Assembly: GCA_947650285.1 (NCBI GenBank)
Contig: CANTFL010001446.1
Location: forward strand, 850,950 to 914,949
Length of the DNA stretch: 64,000 bases
Source: Hyaloperonospora brassicae
Lineage: Eukaryota > Oomycota > Peronosporomycetes > Peronosporales > Peronosporaceae
Reading direction: 5' to 3'
Shown: positions 9,566 to 20,163 of the stretch, piece after piece
Layout of the letters: each line of letters starts with the position of its first letter
How positions within the stretch are numbered: the stretch's first letter is position 1
Position numbers and translations under genes: made by a program
Notes under the pieces: generated by a model
Told to the model about the DNA's origin: nothing
The model's input: the letters and a program-made list of their open reading frames with translations, nothing else
Database searches by the model: none

Positions 9566-12500
9566 ATGGGACGCCAAGATGAAGACGAGTACGTCACCTA
9601 CACCATGATGATAACACCCGCAAGTGCCGACTTCCCCGCCGATACGGCAACAATCAAGATCAAGAAGTTCGCAGGAGGATCCCCACGTGAGTGGCTTCGC
9701 TGGAGCAACCAATTTCGTCGCCTCGCCCGAAAGAAGCAGTGGACCGATGAGCAGAAGGCACACAACATGGTCGCGCTTATTGACGGCAACCTCGCAACGG
9801 AAGTCGAAGTGATAGCTCAAGACGCAGTTGAGCACGGAAGGACTTTTGAACAGTTCTTTACGGATGTGGGATTACTATCTGTCCCGCACGACTACAGTGA
9901 AGACTTGGACAACGAACTATGGACAATGGTGAAGCGACGAGATGAGACTGTGCTCAAATTCTCGCAGCGACTCAGAGAAAACATTCGGTTGTTTGCTGAG
10001 CTGCCACAGAATGCTGAAGAAATTCCGGAGGTTCAGCAATATCGCTACTTCAAGCGCGGAATGCCCCGAGCATGGCAAGATAAGTTGTCTGCAGCAGGAG
10101 TCGTATTCGACCACCTCAATGAACTTGTCCTGTATTTCACCCGGATCGAAAAAGACGAGCGACAGCCGATCACCCGTGACAAGAAACCAAACACTAACGA
10201 ATACAGCAACATGCAGAGAAAGACTCAGCGCAGAGTACACGGGCAACGGGAAGTACAGAAGAACCGGCGAGAAGAGCCTAAGGAAAAGGCACGCAGTCGA
10301 GGAGACAACCATCACAAACGTGACACTTGGTGTTCGTTTCACAAGACAGCTTCGCACAATACGAGTGACTGTTATACTTTGAAGAAAAAGCAATCGGAGG
10401 AGAACAAGAAAAACGAAGCACGGTCGCACAAACATCGCACACTGAACCCGAAGTACCCCCGCATCTCAAGAAGAGATAATCTTGACTCCGAATCGGAGTC
10501 AGAATCGGATGCGGCAGGGCAAGAGCAAGAGCTCAAGTTCGTTGGTTTAGTGGAAAAGGACAGAACTGTTACCAGTGCACCATTACGCATCATGGTCAAG
10601 CTGCATCGCAATCAAGATGCTATCGAAGCTCTGCTCGACAGTGGAGCATCTAAGAGTATTGTCAATGGTGCGACACTTGCTAATATTGTGAAGCCGGGTC
10701 GACAGAATGTTACGACATCACCCACTATCTTTGACACTATGCGCGGCGCAGTACCAAGCAATGGAACGGTGGTGACACTATTCTTCTTCCCACAACTAAA
10801 GCCAGACACAATCGTCACACACCAATTCGAAGTGATTAAATCGAGCAGCGATAACATGGTTATTGGAAGAGATGTCATGAATGCACTAGGACTGGTTTTG
10901 AACTTCAAAGACAGGTTGGTGCAATGGGAAGACTGCTTGCTCCGGCTAAACACAGGGCAAGAGAAATCGAAAAGACCCAAGGTGGACAACGAAGACCTCG
11001 AGTTTCAAGACGAAATGAAGGAAACACCCACAACAGGAGTCCAGCCAGAGACTTTCTTTCCTCATCATCTTGACCCCAACATGAAGACTAAATGCTTGGC
11101 ATTACTAATCGAGTACAAAAGGCTTTACGACGGACATCTTGGACGAATGCGCTTTCCGGACTACGAGCTGCCTATCCAACCGGATTACAAGCCCGTTCAT
11201 TCAAAGACCTACCCCATCGCGCGCAGCCAGGAAAGCAAAGCCAAGGAGACCATTCAGCGGCTTATCAGTGCTGACGTTCTAGAGCAAATTTATGACGCAC
11301 AGATGGCATCACCCGCGTTTTTCGTCTCCAAGACAGATGGTTCACTGCGTCTGCTTAACGCCTATCGTGGGCTTAACAAGTATCTACAAAGGAGCTCATA
11401 CTACGTCCCGCGCATTAGAGAAATCCTTATGCGTTTGTCCAACGCAAGGTGTCTTTCAACGTTCGACGAAAACCATGGATACTATGCCCGACGACTAGCT
11501 CGAACAAGCCGCCCATTGACAGCGTTTTGTTTGCCCTTCGGCAAATATCAAAACAAGCGACTACCGATGGGTATATCGACAGCCCCAGACGAATACCAAG
11601 CGTGCATGGATTGTATCTTTGGTGACCTGCCATTCATCGTGGTGTATCTGTATGACCTGCTAGTATTTTCCAGTACAGACGAAGACCATCTCTCTCATTT
11701 GCGCATCCTCTTCGAGCGACTGCAGACCTACGGCGTTTCGCTAAATGGAAGAAAGTGTCATATTTGGTGCAAGGAGGTTGATTAACTTGGGTTTACGCTA
11801 TCGGCCGATGGAATGAAGCCTCAAGAAAAGAAAACCCAGGCCATTCAGAAGATCACAGTGCCACGCAACTGAAAAGAGCTTCAACGTTTCTTAGGCATGA
11901 TCAACTATTACCGCGACATGATTCCGAACAAGACAACCGTATGCAAGCCGCTATATCGGTTTACAAGCGCCAAGGTACCCTTTACATGGCTACCCAGCGA
12001 TACGAAGGCCTTTCACGACATCAAGCGTGCGTTTGCAGAGGTCGTCCTGTTAGCGTTCCCTAACTTTAAGGAGCCGTTCCATGTCTACGCGGATGCTAGC
12101 GGAACTCAGATCGGTGGAATGATAATGCAAGGCAACAAAATTCTGGCACGTTACTCGCTCAGTCTCACCAAGCACCAGATCAACTATACCACCATGGAGC
12201 TGGAGCTCCTTTCAATCGTTGAGCTGTTACGCGAATACCGAACGATGCTCCTCGGATTTCCCGTCGTGGTCCATACGGATCACAAAAACTTGATTTACCC
12301 CAATGAGAAAAGTCTTCGAGTGAAGCGATGGAAGTTACTCCTCTCTGAGTATCGCCTGACAATGACCTATATTAAAGGCGAGAAGAACATCGGAGCAGAT
12401 GCTTTCTCACGCATGCGATTTGCAACCAGTGAAGGTACATCAATCGACGACGAAGTTTACAGGCTCAATACGACACCAGAGTGCGTAATGCACGGTCCAG

Positions 12501-13540
12501 TGATCTACCAGCACCAAGAGAACGATGAAATGATCGCATCGATCAAAGCAGCATGTCTAGCCGGTACCAATAACCCAGACTATCAGCTCCAGGTTCTCTT
12601 GGGATGTACCATGGTTGTTTACAAACACCGAGTAATCGTCCCTGACAGTCTTCGTGATGACCTGATCGACTGGTACCACATAAATCTCGGCCATCCAGCA
12701 ATTCATCGACAACATAAAACGATGCATACCTCTACTGGCCGCACATGGAAACAACGATCGACAAGTTTGTTCGCAAATGCATCAAGTGCAAGCGCTCGAA
12801 ATTACACGGAGAGAAACAAGCCTACGGACTTCTACCACCACGGACCAATAAAACCGTCAACCCATTCGATATTGTACACGTTGATCTTATCGGACCATAC
12901 GACGGCGGATATTACGAGATAACTATGATTGATCAAGCTACTCGGTGGCTGGAAGTTGCTGTGCAGCCAAATAAAGAATCACCGACGACGGCTGAAAGCT
13001 TTGATCGTGAGTGGCTTTGCCGCTATCCGCGTCCACTACAAGTTGTCCATGACCAAGGGTTGGAGTTTACAGGAGAAGAATTCCAGGAACTACTGCGCAG
13101 TTACGGCCTGAAATCAAAGCCAATCACAGCAAAGAATCCGCAAGCGAATGCGATCTGTGAGCGTGTGCATCTGGAGCTATTGAACGTCATCCGTTGTCAC
13201 ACAGGCACAGATTGGAAGAAGGTCATTAATTACGCCGCTTTTGCAGTGCGTGCGAGCTATCATGTCATACTCAATGCATCTCCAGGACAACTCATTTTTG
13301 GACAAGACATGATTTCACGCCAACTGCACGAAGCAAATTGGAGCTACCTGTCAAAACGGCGGTTTCGGGCTATCCTAGCTGACAACACACGCGAAAATAC
13401 CAAACGGCTCGTGCACTTTTACCATCCCGGCGACCACATAATGATTCGAAGACCTAAACAGTTTCGCGCAAAGGCTAAGGAAGTGGTAGATGGACCCTAC
13501 CCCATTATCATTGTGCATGAAAATGGAACCGTCACTATTG
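9566..13540 (+). pseudogene. Broken gag-pol polyprotein of gypsy copy A
   Basis: Reading starts at ATG 9566 and is one continuous frame to about 12,700 apart from two stops: TAA at 11783-11785 and TGA at 11870-11872. Domains in order: gag; a Cys/His knuckle of form CxxHx4Hx4C (CSFHKTASHNTSDC); a retropepsin (LLDSGASKS); reverse transcriptase; RNase H (VYADAS, THHK-type region, ADAFSRM); integrase with HHCC finger end (RKCIKCKRS) and a D-D-E core (HVDLIGP, VHDQGLEF, CERVH). The frame changes between about 12,700 and 12,745, just before the integrase core. At 11651-11653 the first acidic residue of the RT catalytic pair is replaced by Tyr (YLYD). The integrase tail is cut at the copy B junction. 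The copy cannot encode a working polymerase. Confidence 0.88.
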
Positions 13541-13761
13541 CCGCGAGCCTTGCTTGAGAGGGTCTTGCGGAGTCAACGGTAAAATCGAGAGTGTATTCAA
13601 TACCATGCTAGCCTACCGTGCCTACCTGAATGCTTCATCTAATTCCATCTATCCATCAAACATCCATCAATCACTCCATTCAATTGTTCTTCGCTTAGTC
13701 GTAGCTTGGTCGTGGAGTAGGATCCATCCATCATTAACCAGTGTAGGAGGCCGTTATGTCA
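13541..13761 (-). repeat. 3' LTR of gypsy copy B, truncated
   Basis: On the minus strand it begins TGACATAACGG at 13761, directly after the polypurine tract, and runs left until it meets copy A at 13540/13541. It is 221 bp long and matches the start of the copy A LTR at 9258, with a few substitutions. Confidence 0.8.
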
Positions 13762-13774
13762 TACTCCCCCCATG
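13762..13774 (-). promoter_or_regulatory. Polypurine tract of copy B
   Basis: On the minus strand CATGGGGGGAGTA immediately precedes the LTR start TGACATAAC. This is the position and composition of a plus-strand primer site. Confidence 0.75.
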
Positions 13775-13785
13775 AAGCAATCACA

Positions 13786-16700
13786 CTAGCACGGGAAGAT
13801 GCGACGAATTGATAGCCGTTGCGTCGTCGACCCCTTGTCAATAGTGACGGTTCCATTTTCATGCACAATGCTAATGGGGTAGGGTCCATCTGCCACTTCC
13901 TTATCCTTTGCGCGAAACTGTTTAGGTCTTCGAATCATTATGTGGTCGCCGGGATGGTAAAAGTGCACGAGCCGTTTGGTATTTTCGCGTGTGTTGTCAG
14001 CTAGGATAGCCCGAAACCGCCGTTTTGACAGGTAGCTCCAATTTGCTTCGTGCAGTTGGCGTGAAATCATGTCTTGTCCAAAAATGAGTTGTCCTGGAGA
14101 TGCATTGAGTATGACATGATAGCTCGCACGCACTGCAAAAGCGGCGTAATTAATGACCTTCTTCCAATCTGTGCCTGTGTGACAACGGATGACGTTCAAT
14201 AGCTCCAGATGCACACGCTCACAGATCGCATTCGCTTGCGGATTCTTTGCTGTTATTGGCTTTGATTTCAGGCCGTAACTGCGCAGTAGTTCCTGGAATT
14301 CTTCTCCTGTAAACTCCAACCCTTGGTCATGGACAACTTGTAGTGGACGCGGATAGCGGCAAAGCCACTCACGATCAAAGCTTTCAGCCGTCGTCGGCGA
14401 TTCTTTATTTGGCTGCACAGCAACTTCCAGCCACCGAGTAGCTTGATCAATCATAGTTATCTCGTAATAGCCGCCGTCGTATGGTCCGATAAGATCAACG
14501 TGTACAATATCGAATGGGTTGACGGTTTTATTGGTCCGTGGTGGTAGAAGTCCGTAGGCTTGTTTCTCTCCGTGTAATTTCGAGCGCTTGCACTTGATGC
14601 ATTTGCGAACAAACTTGTCGATCGTTGTTTCCATGTGCGGCCAGTAGAGGTATGCATCGTTTTATGTTGTCGATGAATTGCTGGATGGCCGAGATTTATG
14701 TGGTACCAGTCGATCAGGTCATCACGAAGACTGTCAGGGACGATTACTCGGTGTTTGTAAACAACCATGGTACATCCCAAGAGAACCTGGAGCTGATAGT
14801 CTGGGTTATTGGTACCGGCTAGACATGCTGCTTTGATCGATGCGATCATTTCATCGTTCTCTTGGTGCTGGTAGATCACTGGACCGTGCATTACGCACTC
14901 TGGTGTCGTATTGATCCTGTAAACTTCGTCGTCGATTGATGTACCTTCACTGGTTGCAAATCGCATGCGTGAGAAAGCATCTGCTCCGATGTTCTTCTCG
15001 CCTTTAATATAGGTCATTGTCAGGCGATACTCAGAGAGGAGTAACTTCCATCGCTTCACTCGAAGACTTTTCTCATTGGGGTAAATCAAGTTTTTGTGAT
15101 CCGTATGGACCACGACGGGAAATCCGAGGAGCATCGTTCGGTATTCGCGTAACAGCTCAACGATTGAAAGGAGCTCCAGCTCCATGGTGGTATAGTTGAT
15201 CTGGTGCTTGGTGAGACTGAGCGAGTAACGTGCCAGAATTTTGTTGCCTTGCATTATCATTCCACCGATCTGAGTTCTGCTAGCATCCGCGTAGACATGG
15301 AACGGCTCCTTAAAGTTAGGGAACGCTAACAGGACGACCTCTGCAAACGCACGCTTGATGTCGTGAAAGGCCTTCGTATCGCTGGGTAGCCATGTAAAGG
15401 GTACCTTGGCGCTTGTAAACCGATATAGCGGCTTGCATACGGTTGTCTTGTTCGGAATCATGTCGCGGTAATAGTTGATCATGCCTAAGAAACGTTGAAG
15501 CTCTTTTCAGTTGCGTGGCACTGTGATCTTCTGAATGGCCTGGGTTTTCTTTTTCTTGAGGCTTCATTCCATCGGCCGATAGCGTAAACCCAAGTTAATC
15601 AACCTCCTTGCACCAAATATGACACTTTCTTCCATTTAGCGAAACGCCGTAGGTCTGCAGTCGCTCGAAGAGGATGCGCAAATGAGAGAGATGGTCTTCG
15701 TCTGTACTGGAAAATACTAGCAGGTCATACAGATACACCACGATGAATAGCAGGTCACCAAAGATACAATCCATGCACGCTTGGTATTCGTCTGGGGCTG
15801 TCGATATACCCATCGGTAGTCGCTTGTTTTGATATTTGCCGAAGGGCAAACAAAACGCTGTCAATGGGCGGCTTGTTCGAGCTAGTCGTCGGGCATAGTA
15901 TCCATGGTTTTCGTCGAACGTTGAAAGACACCTTGCGTTGGACAAACGCATAAGGATTTCTCTAATGCGCGGGACGTAGTATGAGCTCCTTTGTAGATAC
16001 TTGTTAAGCCCACGATAGGCGTTAAGCAGACGCAGTGAACCATCTGTCTTGGAGACGAAAAACGCGGGTGATGCCATCTGTGCGTCATAAATTTGCTCTA
16101 GAACGTCAGCACTGATAAGCCGCTGAATGGTCTCCTTGGCTTTGCTTTCCTGGCTGCGCGCGATGGGGTAGGTCTTTGAATGAACGGGCTTGTAATCCGG
16201 TTGGATAGGCAGCTCGTAGTCCGGAAAGCGCATTCGTCCAAGATGTCCGTCGTAAAGCCTTTTGTACTCGATTAGTAATGCCAAGCATTTAGTCTTCATG
16301 TTGGGGTCAAGATGATGAGGAAAGAAAGTCTCTGGCTGGACTCCTGTTGTGGGTGTTTCCTTCATTTCGTCTTGAAACTCGAGGTCTTCGTTGTCCACCT
16401 TGGGTCTTTTCGATTTCTCTTGCCCTGTGTTTAGCCGGAGCAAGCAGTCTTCCCATTGCACCAACCTGTCTTTGAAGTTCAAAACCAGTCCTAGTGCATT
16501 CATGACATCTCTTCCAATAACCATGTTATCGCTGCTCGATTTAATCACTTCGAATTGGTGTGTGACGATTGTGTCTGGCTTTAGTTGTGGGAAGAAGAAT
16601 AGTGTCACCACCGTTCCATTGCTTGGTACTGCGCCGCGCATAGTGTCAAAGATAGTGGGTGATGTCGTAACATTCTGTCGACCCGGCTTCACAATATTAG

Positions 16701-17775
16701 CAAGTGTCGCACCATTGACAATACTCTTAGATGCTCCACTGTCGAGCAGAGCTTCGATAGCATCTTGATTGCGATGCAGCTTGACCATGATGCGTAATGG
16801 TGCACTGGTAACAGTTCTGTCCTTTTCCACTAAACCAACGAACTTGAGCTCTTGCTCTTGCCCTGCCGCATCCGATTCTGACTCCGATTCGGAGTCAAGA
16901 TTATCTCTTCTTGAGATGCGGGGGTACTTCGGGTTCAGTGTGCGATGTTTGTGCGACCGTGCTTCGTTTTTCTTGTTCTCCTCCGATTGCTTTTTCTTCA
17001 AAGTATAACAGTCACTCGTATTGTGCGAAGCTGTCTTGTGAAACGAACACCAAGTGTCACGTTTGTGATGGTTGTCTCCTCGACTGCGTGCCTTTTCCTT
17101 AGGCTCTTCTCGCCGGTTCTTCTGTACTTCCCGTTGCCCGTGTACTCTGCGCTGAGTCTTTCTCTGCATGTTGCTGTATTCGTTAGTGTTTGGTTTCTTG
17201 TCACGGGTGATCGGCTGTCGCTCGTCTTTTTCGATCCGGGTGAAATACAGGACAAGTTCATTGAGGTGGTCGAATACGACTCCTGCTGCAGACAACTTAT
17301 CTTGCCATGCTCGGGGCATTCCGCGCTTGAAGTAGCGACATTGCTGAACCTCCGGAATTTCTTCAGCATTCTGTGGCAGCTCAGCAAACAACCGAATGTT
17401 TTCTCTGAGTCGCTGCGAGAATTTGAGCACAGTCTCATCTCGTCGCTTCACCATTGTCCATAGTTCGTTGTCCAAGTCTTCACTGTAGTCGTGCGGGATA
17501 GATAGTAATCCCACATCCGTAAAGAACTGTTCAAAAGTCCTTCCGTGCTCAACTACGTCTTGAGCTATCACTTCGACTTCCGTTGCGAGGTTGCCGTCAA
17601 TAAGCGCGACCATGTTGTGTGCCTTCTGCTCATCGGTCCACTGCTTCTTTCGGGCGAGGCGACGAAATTGGTTGCTCCAGCGAAGCCACTCACGTGGGGA
17701 TCCTCCTGCGAACTTCTTGATCTTGGTTGTTGCCGTATCGGCGGGGAAGTCGGCACTTGCGGGTGTTATCACCAT
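13786..17775 (-). pseudogene. Broken gag-pol polyprotein of gypsy copy B
   Basis: This has the same domain order as copy A on the opposite strand. The first in-frame ATG kept is at 17775, inside gag. It shares the copy A lesions: a TAA (15595-15597), a TGA (15507-15509), the frame change before the integrase core, and Tyr in place of the first catalytic Asp of reverse transcriptase. Unlike copy A it keeps the end of integrase (about 26 further residues ending IRRIFPC). Differences from copy A include Thr for Ile, Val for Ala and Ile for Val in gag, Leu for Pro before the RT motif and Arg for Gly in RNase H. Confidence 0.88.
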
Positions 17776-17789
17776 GGTGTAGGTGACGT

Positions 17790-18575
17790 CAATTCAATTC
17801 CCGAGCTCCTAATATGCCTTCCATCGAAAGGATACCGCTCTCGCGTGTGGCGCCGAAATCTGTCGATGCAAAACTTCCAGTCGAGCCATAGCGTATATGA
17901 ACGCAATGCAGAATCGAAAAGCTCGGCCGCGCTAGATCCATCGATCGTACATCGCTATCTAACTGACATGGAGGAAAAGTTGTCGCTTTCGCTGCCATAC
18001 ATTAAGCCACGGGCGCGTTTCCGACCTCAACTTAAACGGCTATTTCCATCCACACAGCCATCCGTTTACTTCGTCCTCCGTTGCTTCGCATGCGCTCTTC
18101 AGTCCGTCAAGAGCTGTTTACTTTTTCCTGTTCCGCCGACAGGTGTAAAACATCAGTTAAGTGTCAACGACATGTACTGCGGAAACAATGGGCTCGTCCA
18201 GCGCACTCTCTTGCAAAGAGCAGAAGGGAAGAAAACGGTAACTTGTACCCCGAGACAACAAGTCATCATCACATCCACCCGACACAAAAAGAAGACGCCG
18301 TCGTCATTAAACCCAAGTCGTGTCCCTCCGCTCGCTGCGACAAAACGCCGACGCCGTCAACCTTCGAGCAACAATCGCCTCCCACATCCTCTATACGTAT
18401 CAATGTATGTATACCCACGAGCGTCACTGCCACCACACCAAACCGCGATCGTCACAAATAGTACTACTCAAAAGTAGTAGTAGTAGTAGTAGTAGCACTA
18501 CTACTACTATTATCCGCCCCGGCAGCCCCAAACTACTACTACTACAACAACTACTACTATTCTTACTCGCCCATC
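17790..18575. other. Spacer between gypsy copy B and the SerRS gene
   Basis: A plus-strand open frame crosses this region but begins as antisense of gag and has no recognised domain, so no gene is called. The last 110 bp, the probable SerRS leader, are AGT/ACT triplet repeats. Confidence 0.5.
18473..18560. repeat. (AGT)n followed by (ACT)n triplet repeats, self-complementary
   Basis: An AGT run (18473-18495) is followed at once by an ACT run (18496-18511) and two further ACT runs (about 18532-18560). The first two are complementary and could fold back in the mRNA leader 65-100 nt before the SerRS ATG. Confidence 0.85.
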
Positions 18576-19973
18576 ATGTTCGCGCGCGTCCGCCAGTGCC
18601 GCCCGTTCCCCACGCGCTTCGGACGCGCCGCCGCCGCTGCTGCTGCTCCCGCCTCGACCCACTCCGTCCCCACTGCGCGCCTCGACTACAAAGCGCTCGC
18701 CGCCAACGTCGACGCCGCCGTGCGCAACGCCCGCCGCCGCGCGAGCGCCAGCGACCCCGCGCTCGTCGTCGCGCTCTACACGCGCGAGACGGCGCTCCGC
18801 CAGACCGTAAACCGCCTGCGCGCCCAGCGCAACGCGCACGCAAAAGCGCTCGGCCGGCACAAGACGCGACAGCCACTGGACGAGCACATGACGCAGCAGC
18901 GGCTCGCGGGCCACGCGCTGAAGCGCGAGATCGCCGCCGCGGAGCAGGAGCTCGTGCGCGTGGCGCAGGCGCTGGCGCTCGAGGCGCTCCGGCTGCCGAA
19001 CGACACGCACCCCGACGTGCCCGTGGGCGCCGACGACCAGGCGCGCGTCGTCGCGTCGCACGGCCGCATGCCCACGTTCGCGTTCGTGCCCAAAGACCAC
19101 TACGACTTGGCCGTGCCGCTGGCGCTGCTGGACACGGAGACAGCGGCGCGCGTGGCCGGGTCCAAGTTCACGTACCTGTGCAACGAGGGCGCGATGATGG
19201 AGCTCGCGCTCGTGCACTGGACGCTGAGCAAGCTGCGTGCACGGGGCTTCACGGTCACGCTGCCGCCCGACGTGGCGCGCGCTCAGCTGATCGAAGGCTG
19301 CGGCTACCAGCCGCGCGGCGACGCGACGCAGATGTACGCGCTCGCCGACTCGGACTTGTGCCTCACGGCCACGTCGGAGATCACACTGGCTGCGGCCAAG
19401 AGCAACGAGGTGCTCGACACGCAGACGCTGCCGCTCAAGTACGCGGGCTTCAGCCACTGCTTCCGGACCGAGATCGGCCACGGCGGGCGCCACACGCGCG
19501 GCATCTACCGCATCCACCAGTTCAGCAAAGTCGAGATGTTTGGCTTCTGCGCCGACGAGGCGCAAGCGCAAGCGTTCTTTGACGAGATGGTCGACATCCA
19601 GGTGGGCATGTACACCGAGCTCGGGCTCCACTTTGAGCTCCGGGACATGGCCACGGAAGACTTGGGGGCGCCTGCGTACCGCAAGTTCGACGTGCTCGCG
19701 TGGATGCCCGGTCGGCAGGAGTACGGCGAGGTCTCGAGCTTGTCCATGTGCACCGACTTCCAGGCCCGTCGTCTGAACATCCGCCACAAAGACCTGCACG
19801 ACAAGAGAGCGAAAGCAGCGTTTGTCCACACGCTGAACGGCACTGCCTGCGCCGTCCCGCGGCTGCTCATTAGTCTGTGGGAGACGTACCAGCAGGTAGA
19901 TGGCTCGATCGTCATTCCAGATGTGCTCAGGCCGTACATGGGTGGCCAGGAGATCATTCGCTCGCCTGCGTAA
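18576..19973 (+). CDS. Seryl-tRNA synthetase, organelle type
   Basis: A 465-residue class II aminoacyl-tRNA synthetase that charges tRNA-Ser with serine. The N terminus (MFARVRQCRPFPTRFGR, then an Ala run) is a mitochondrial-presequence type. Residues about 35-140 are the Arg/Ala-rich helical arm that binds the long variable loop of tRNA-Ser. The catalytic domain shows the serine-site TATSE (LTATSEITLAA), motif 2 from Cys295 (FRTEIGHGGRHTRGIYR), HQFSKVEMF, and motif 3 from Asn421 (NGTACAVPRLLISLWE) with its invariant Arg. The first ATG is taken because it gives the presequence. Length is near that of bacterial and mitochondrial SerRS. The gene is intronless and very GC-rich. Location is inferred; enzyme identity is firm. 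Confidence 0.94.
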   Translation: MFARVRQCRPFPTRFGRAAAAAAAPASTHSVPTARLDYKALAANVDAAVRNARRRASASDPALVVALYTRETALRQTVNRLRAQRNAHAKALGRHKTRQPLDEHMTQQRLAGHALKREIAAAEQELVRVAQALALEALRLPNDTHPDVPVGADDQARVVASHGRMPTFAFVPKDHYDLAVPLALLDTETAARVAGSKFTYLCNEGAMMELALVHWTLSKLRARGFTVTLPPDVARAQLIEGCGYQPRGDATQMYALADSDLCLTATSEITLAAAKSNEVLDTQTLPLKYAGFSHCFRTEIGHGGRHTRGIYRIHQFSKVEMFGFCADEAQAQAFFDEMVDIQVGMYTELGLHFELRDMATEDLGAPAYRKFDVLAWMPGRQEYGEVSSLSMCTDFQARRLNIRHKDLHDKRAKAAFVHTLNGTACAVPRLLISLWETYQQVDGSIVIPDVLRPYMGGQEIIRSPA

Positions 19974-20095
19974 AGCAGCTCGCTACTGCAGGACGGACAG
20001 ACCATAGTAGATAGAGACGACGACAGGCGAGTGAGGTGTGTGTGCCCTCTCGAATAGACGTCATCGTGTTTGGACGTTGCGCTGTTGGGGCCCGT

Positions 20096-20121
20096 TGCTG
20101 CTGCTGCTGCTGCTGTTGCAA
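20096..20121. repeat. (GCT)n run in the SerRS / minus-gene intergenic spacer
   Basis: About eight GCT/TGC units with one substitution, in the 190-bp convergent spacer between the SerRS stop (19973) and the end of the minus-strand gene (20164). A CATT run (20149-20167) overlaps the latter's stop codon. Confidence 0.8.
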
Positions 20122-20163
20122 TTGCTGATCGGCGATGCAGCTTCGGTGCATTCATTCATTCAT

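Larger units (their letters stand above)
9258..13540 (+). mobile_element. Ty3/gypsy LTR retrotransposon copy A, 3'-truncated
   Basis: The element reads 5' LTR, gag, protease, reverse transcriptase, RNase H, integrase on the plus strand and stops abruptly at 13540 inside the integrase C-terminal region, where an inverted LTR of copy B begins. It has no 3' LTR of its own. It is over 99% identical at protein level to copy B, with about ten amino-acid differences visible, and carries the same inactivating lesions. It lies between ordinary genes in the GC-rich block. Confidence 0.9.
9591..17789. repeat. Giant inverted repeat: two 3.95-kb arms around a 298-bp spacer
   Basis: Bases 9591-13540 match 13839-17789 on the opposite strand, with arm lengths differing by one base. 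The spacer 13541-13838 holds the LTR, polypurine tract and last codons of copy B. Scattered substitutions between the arms show that they are two separate copies rather than one sequence read twice. Confidence 0.88.
13541..17789 (-). mobile_element. Ty3/gypsy LTR retrotransposon copy B, truncated at both ends
   Basis: Read on the minus strand it runs from gag, which has lost its first codons and the 5' LTR at 17789, through pol to a complete pol end, a polypurine tract and a truncated 3' LTR. It is the mirror partner of copy A. Outside 17789 the sequence is unrelated to copy A. Confidence 0.9.

Noticed and set aside
17545..18477. 310-codon plus-strand open frame across the end of gypsy copy B
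   Set aside because: Its first third is antisense of gag and the rest has no recognised domain; no start outside the retroelement.
18510..19829. 439-codon minus-strand open frame opposite SerRS
   Set aside because: It is antisense of a strongly GC-biased gene; composition dominated by Arg, Val and Ala.
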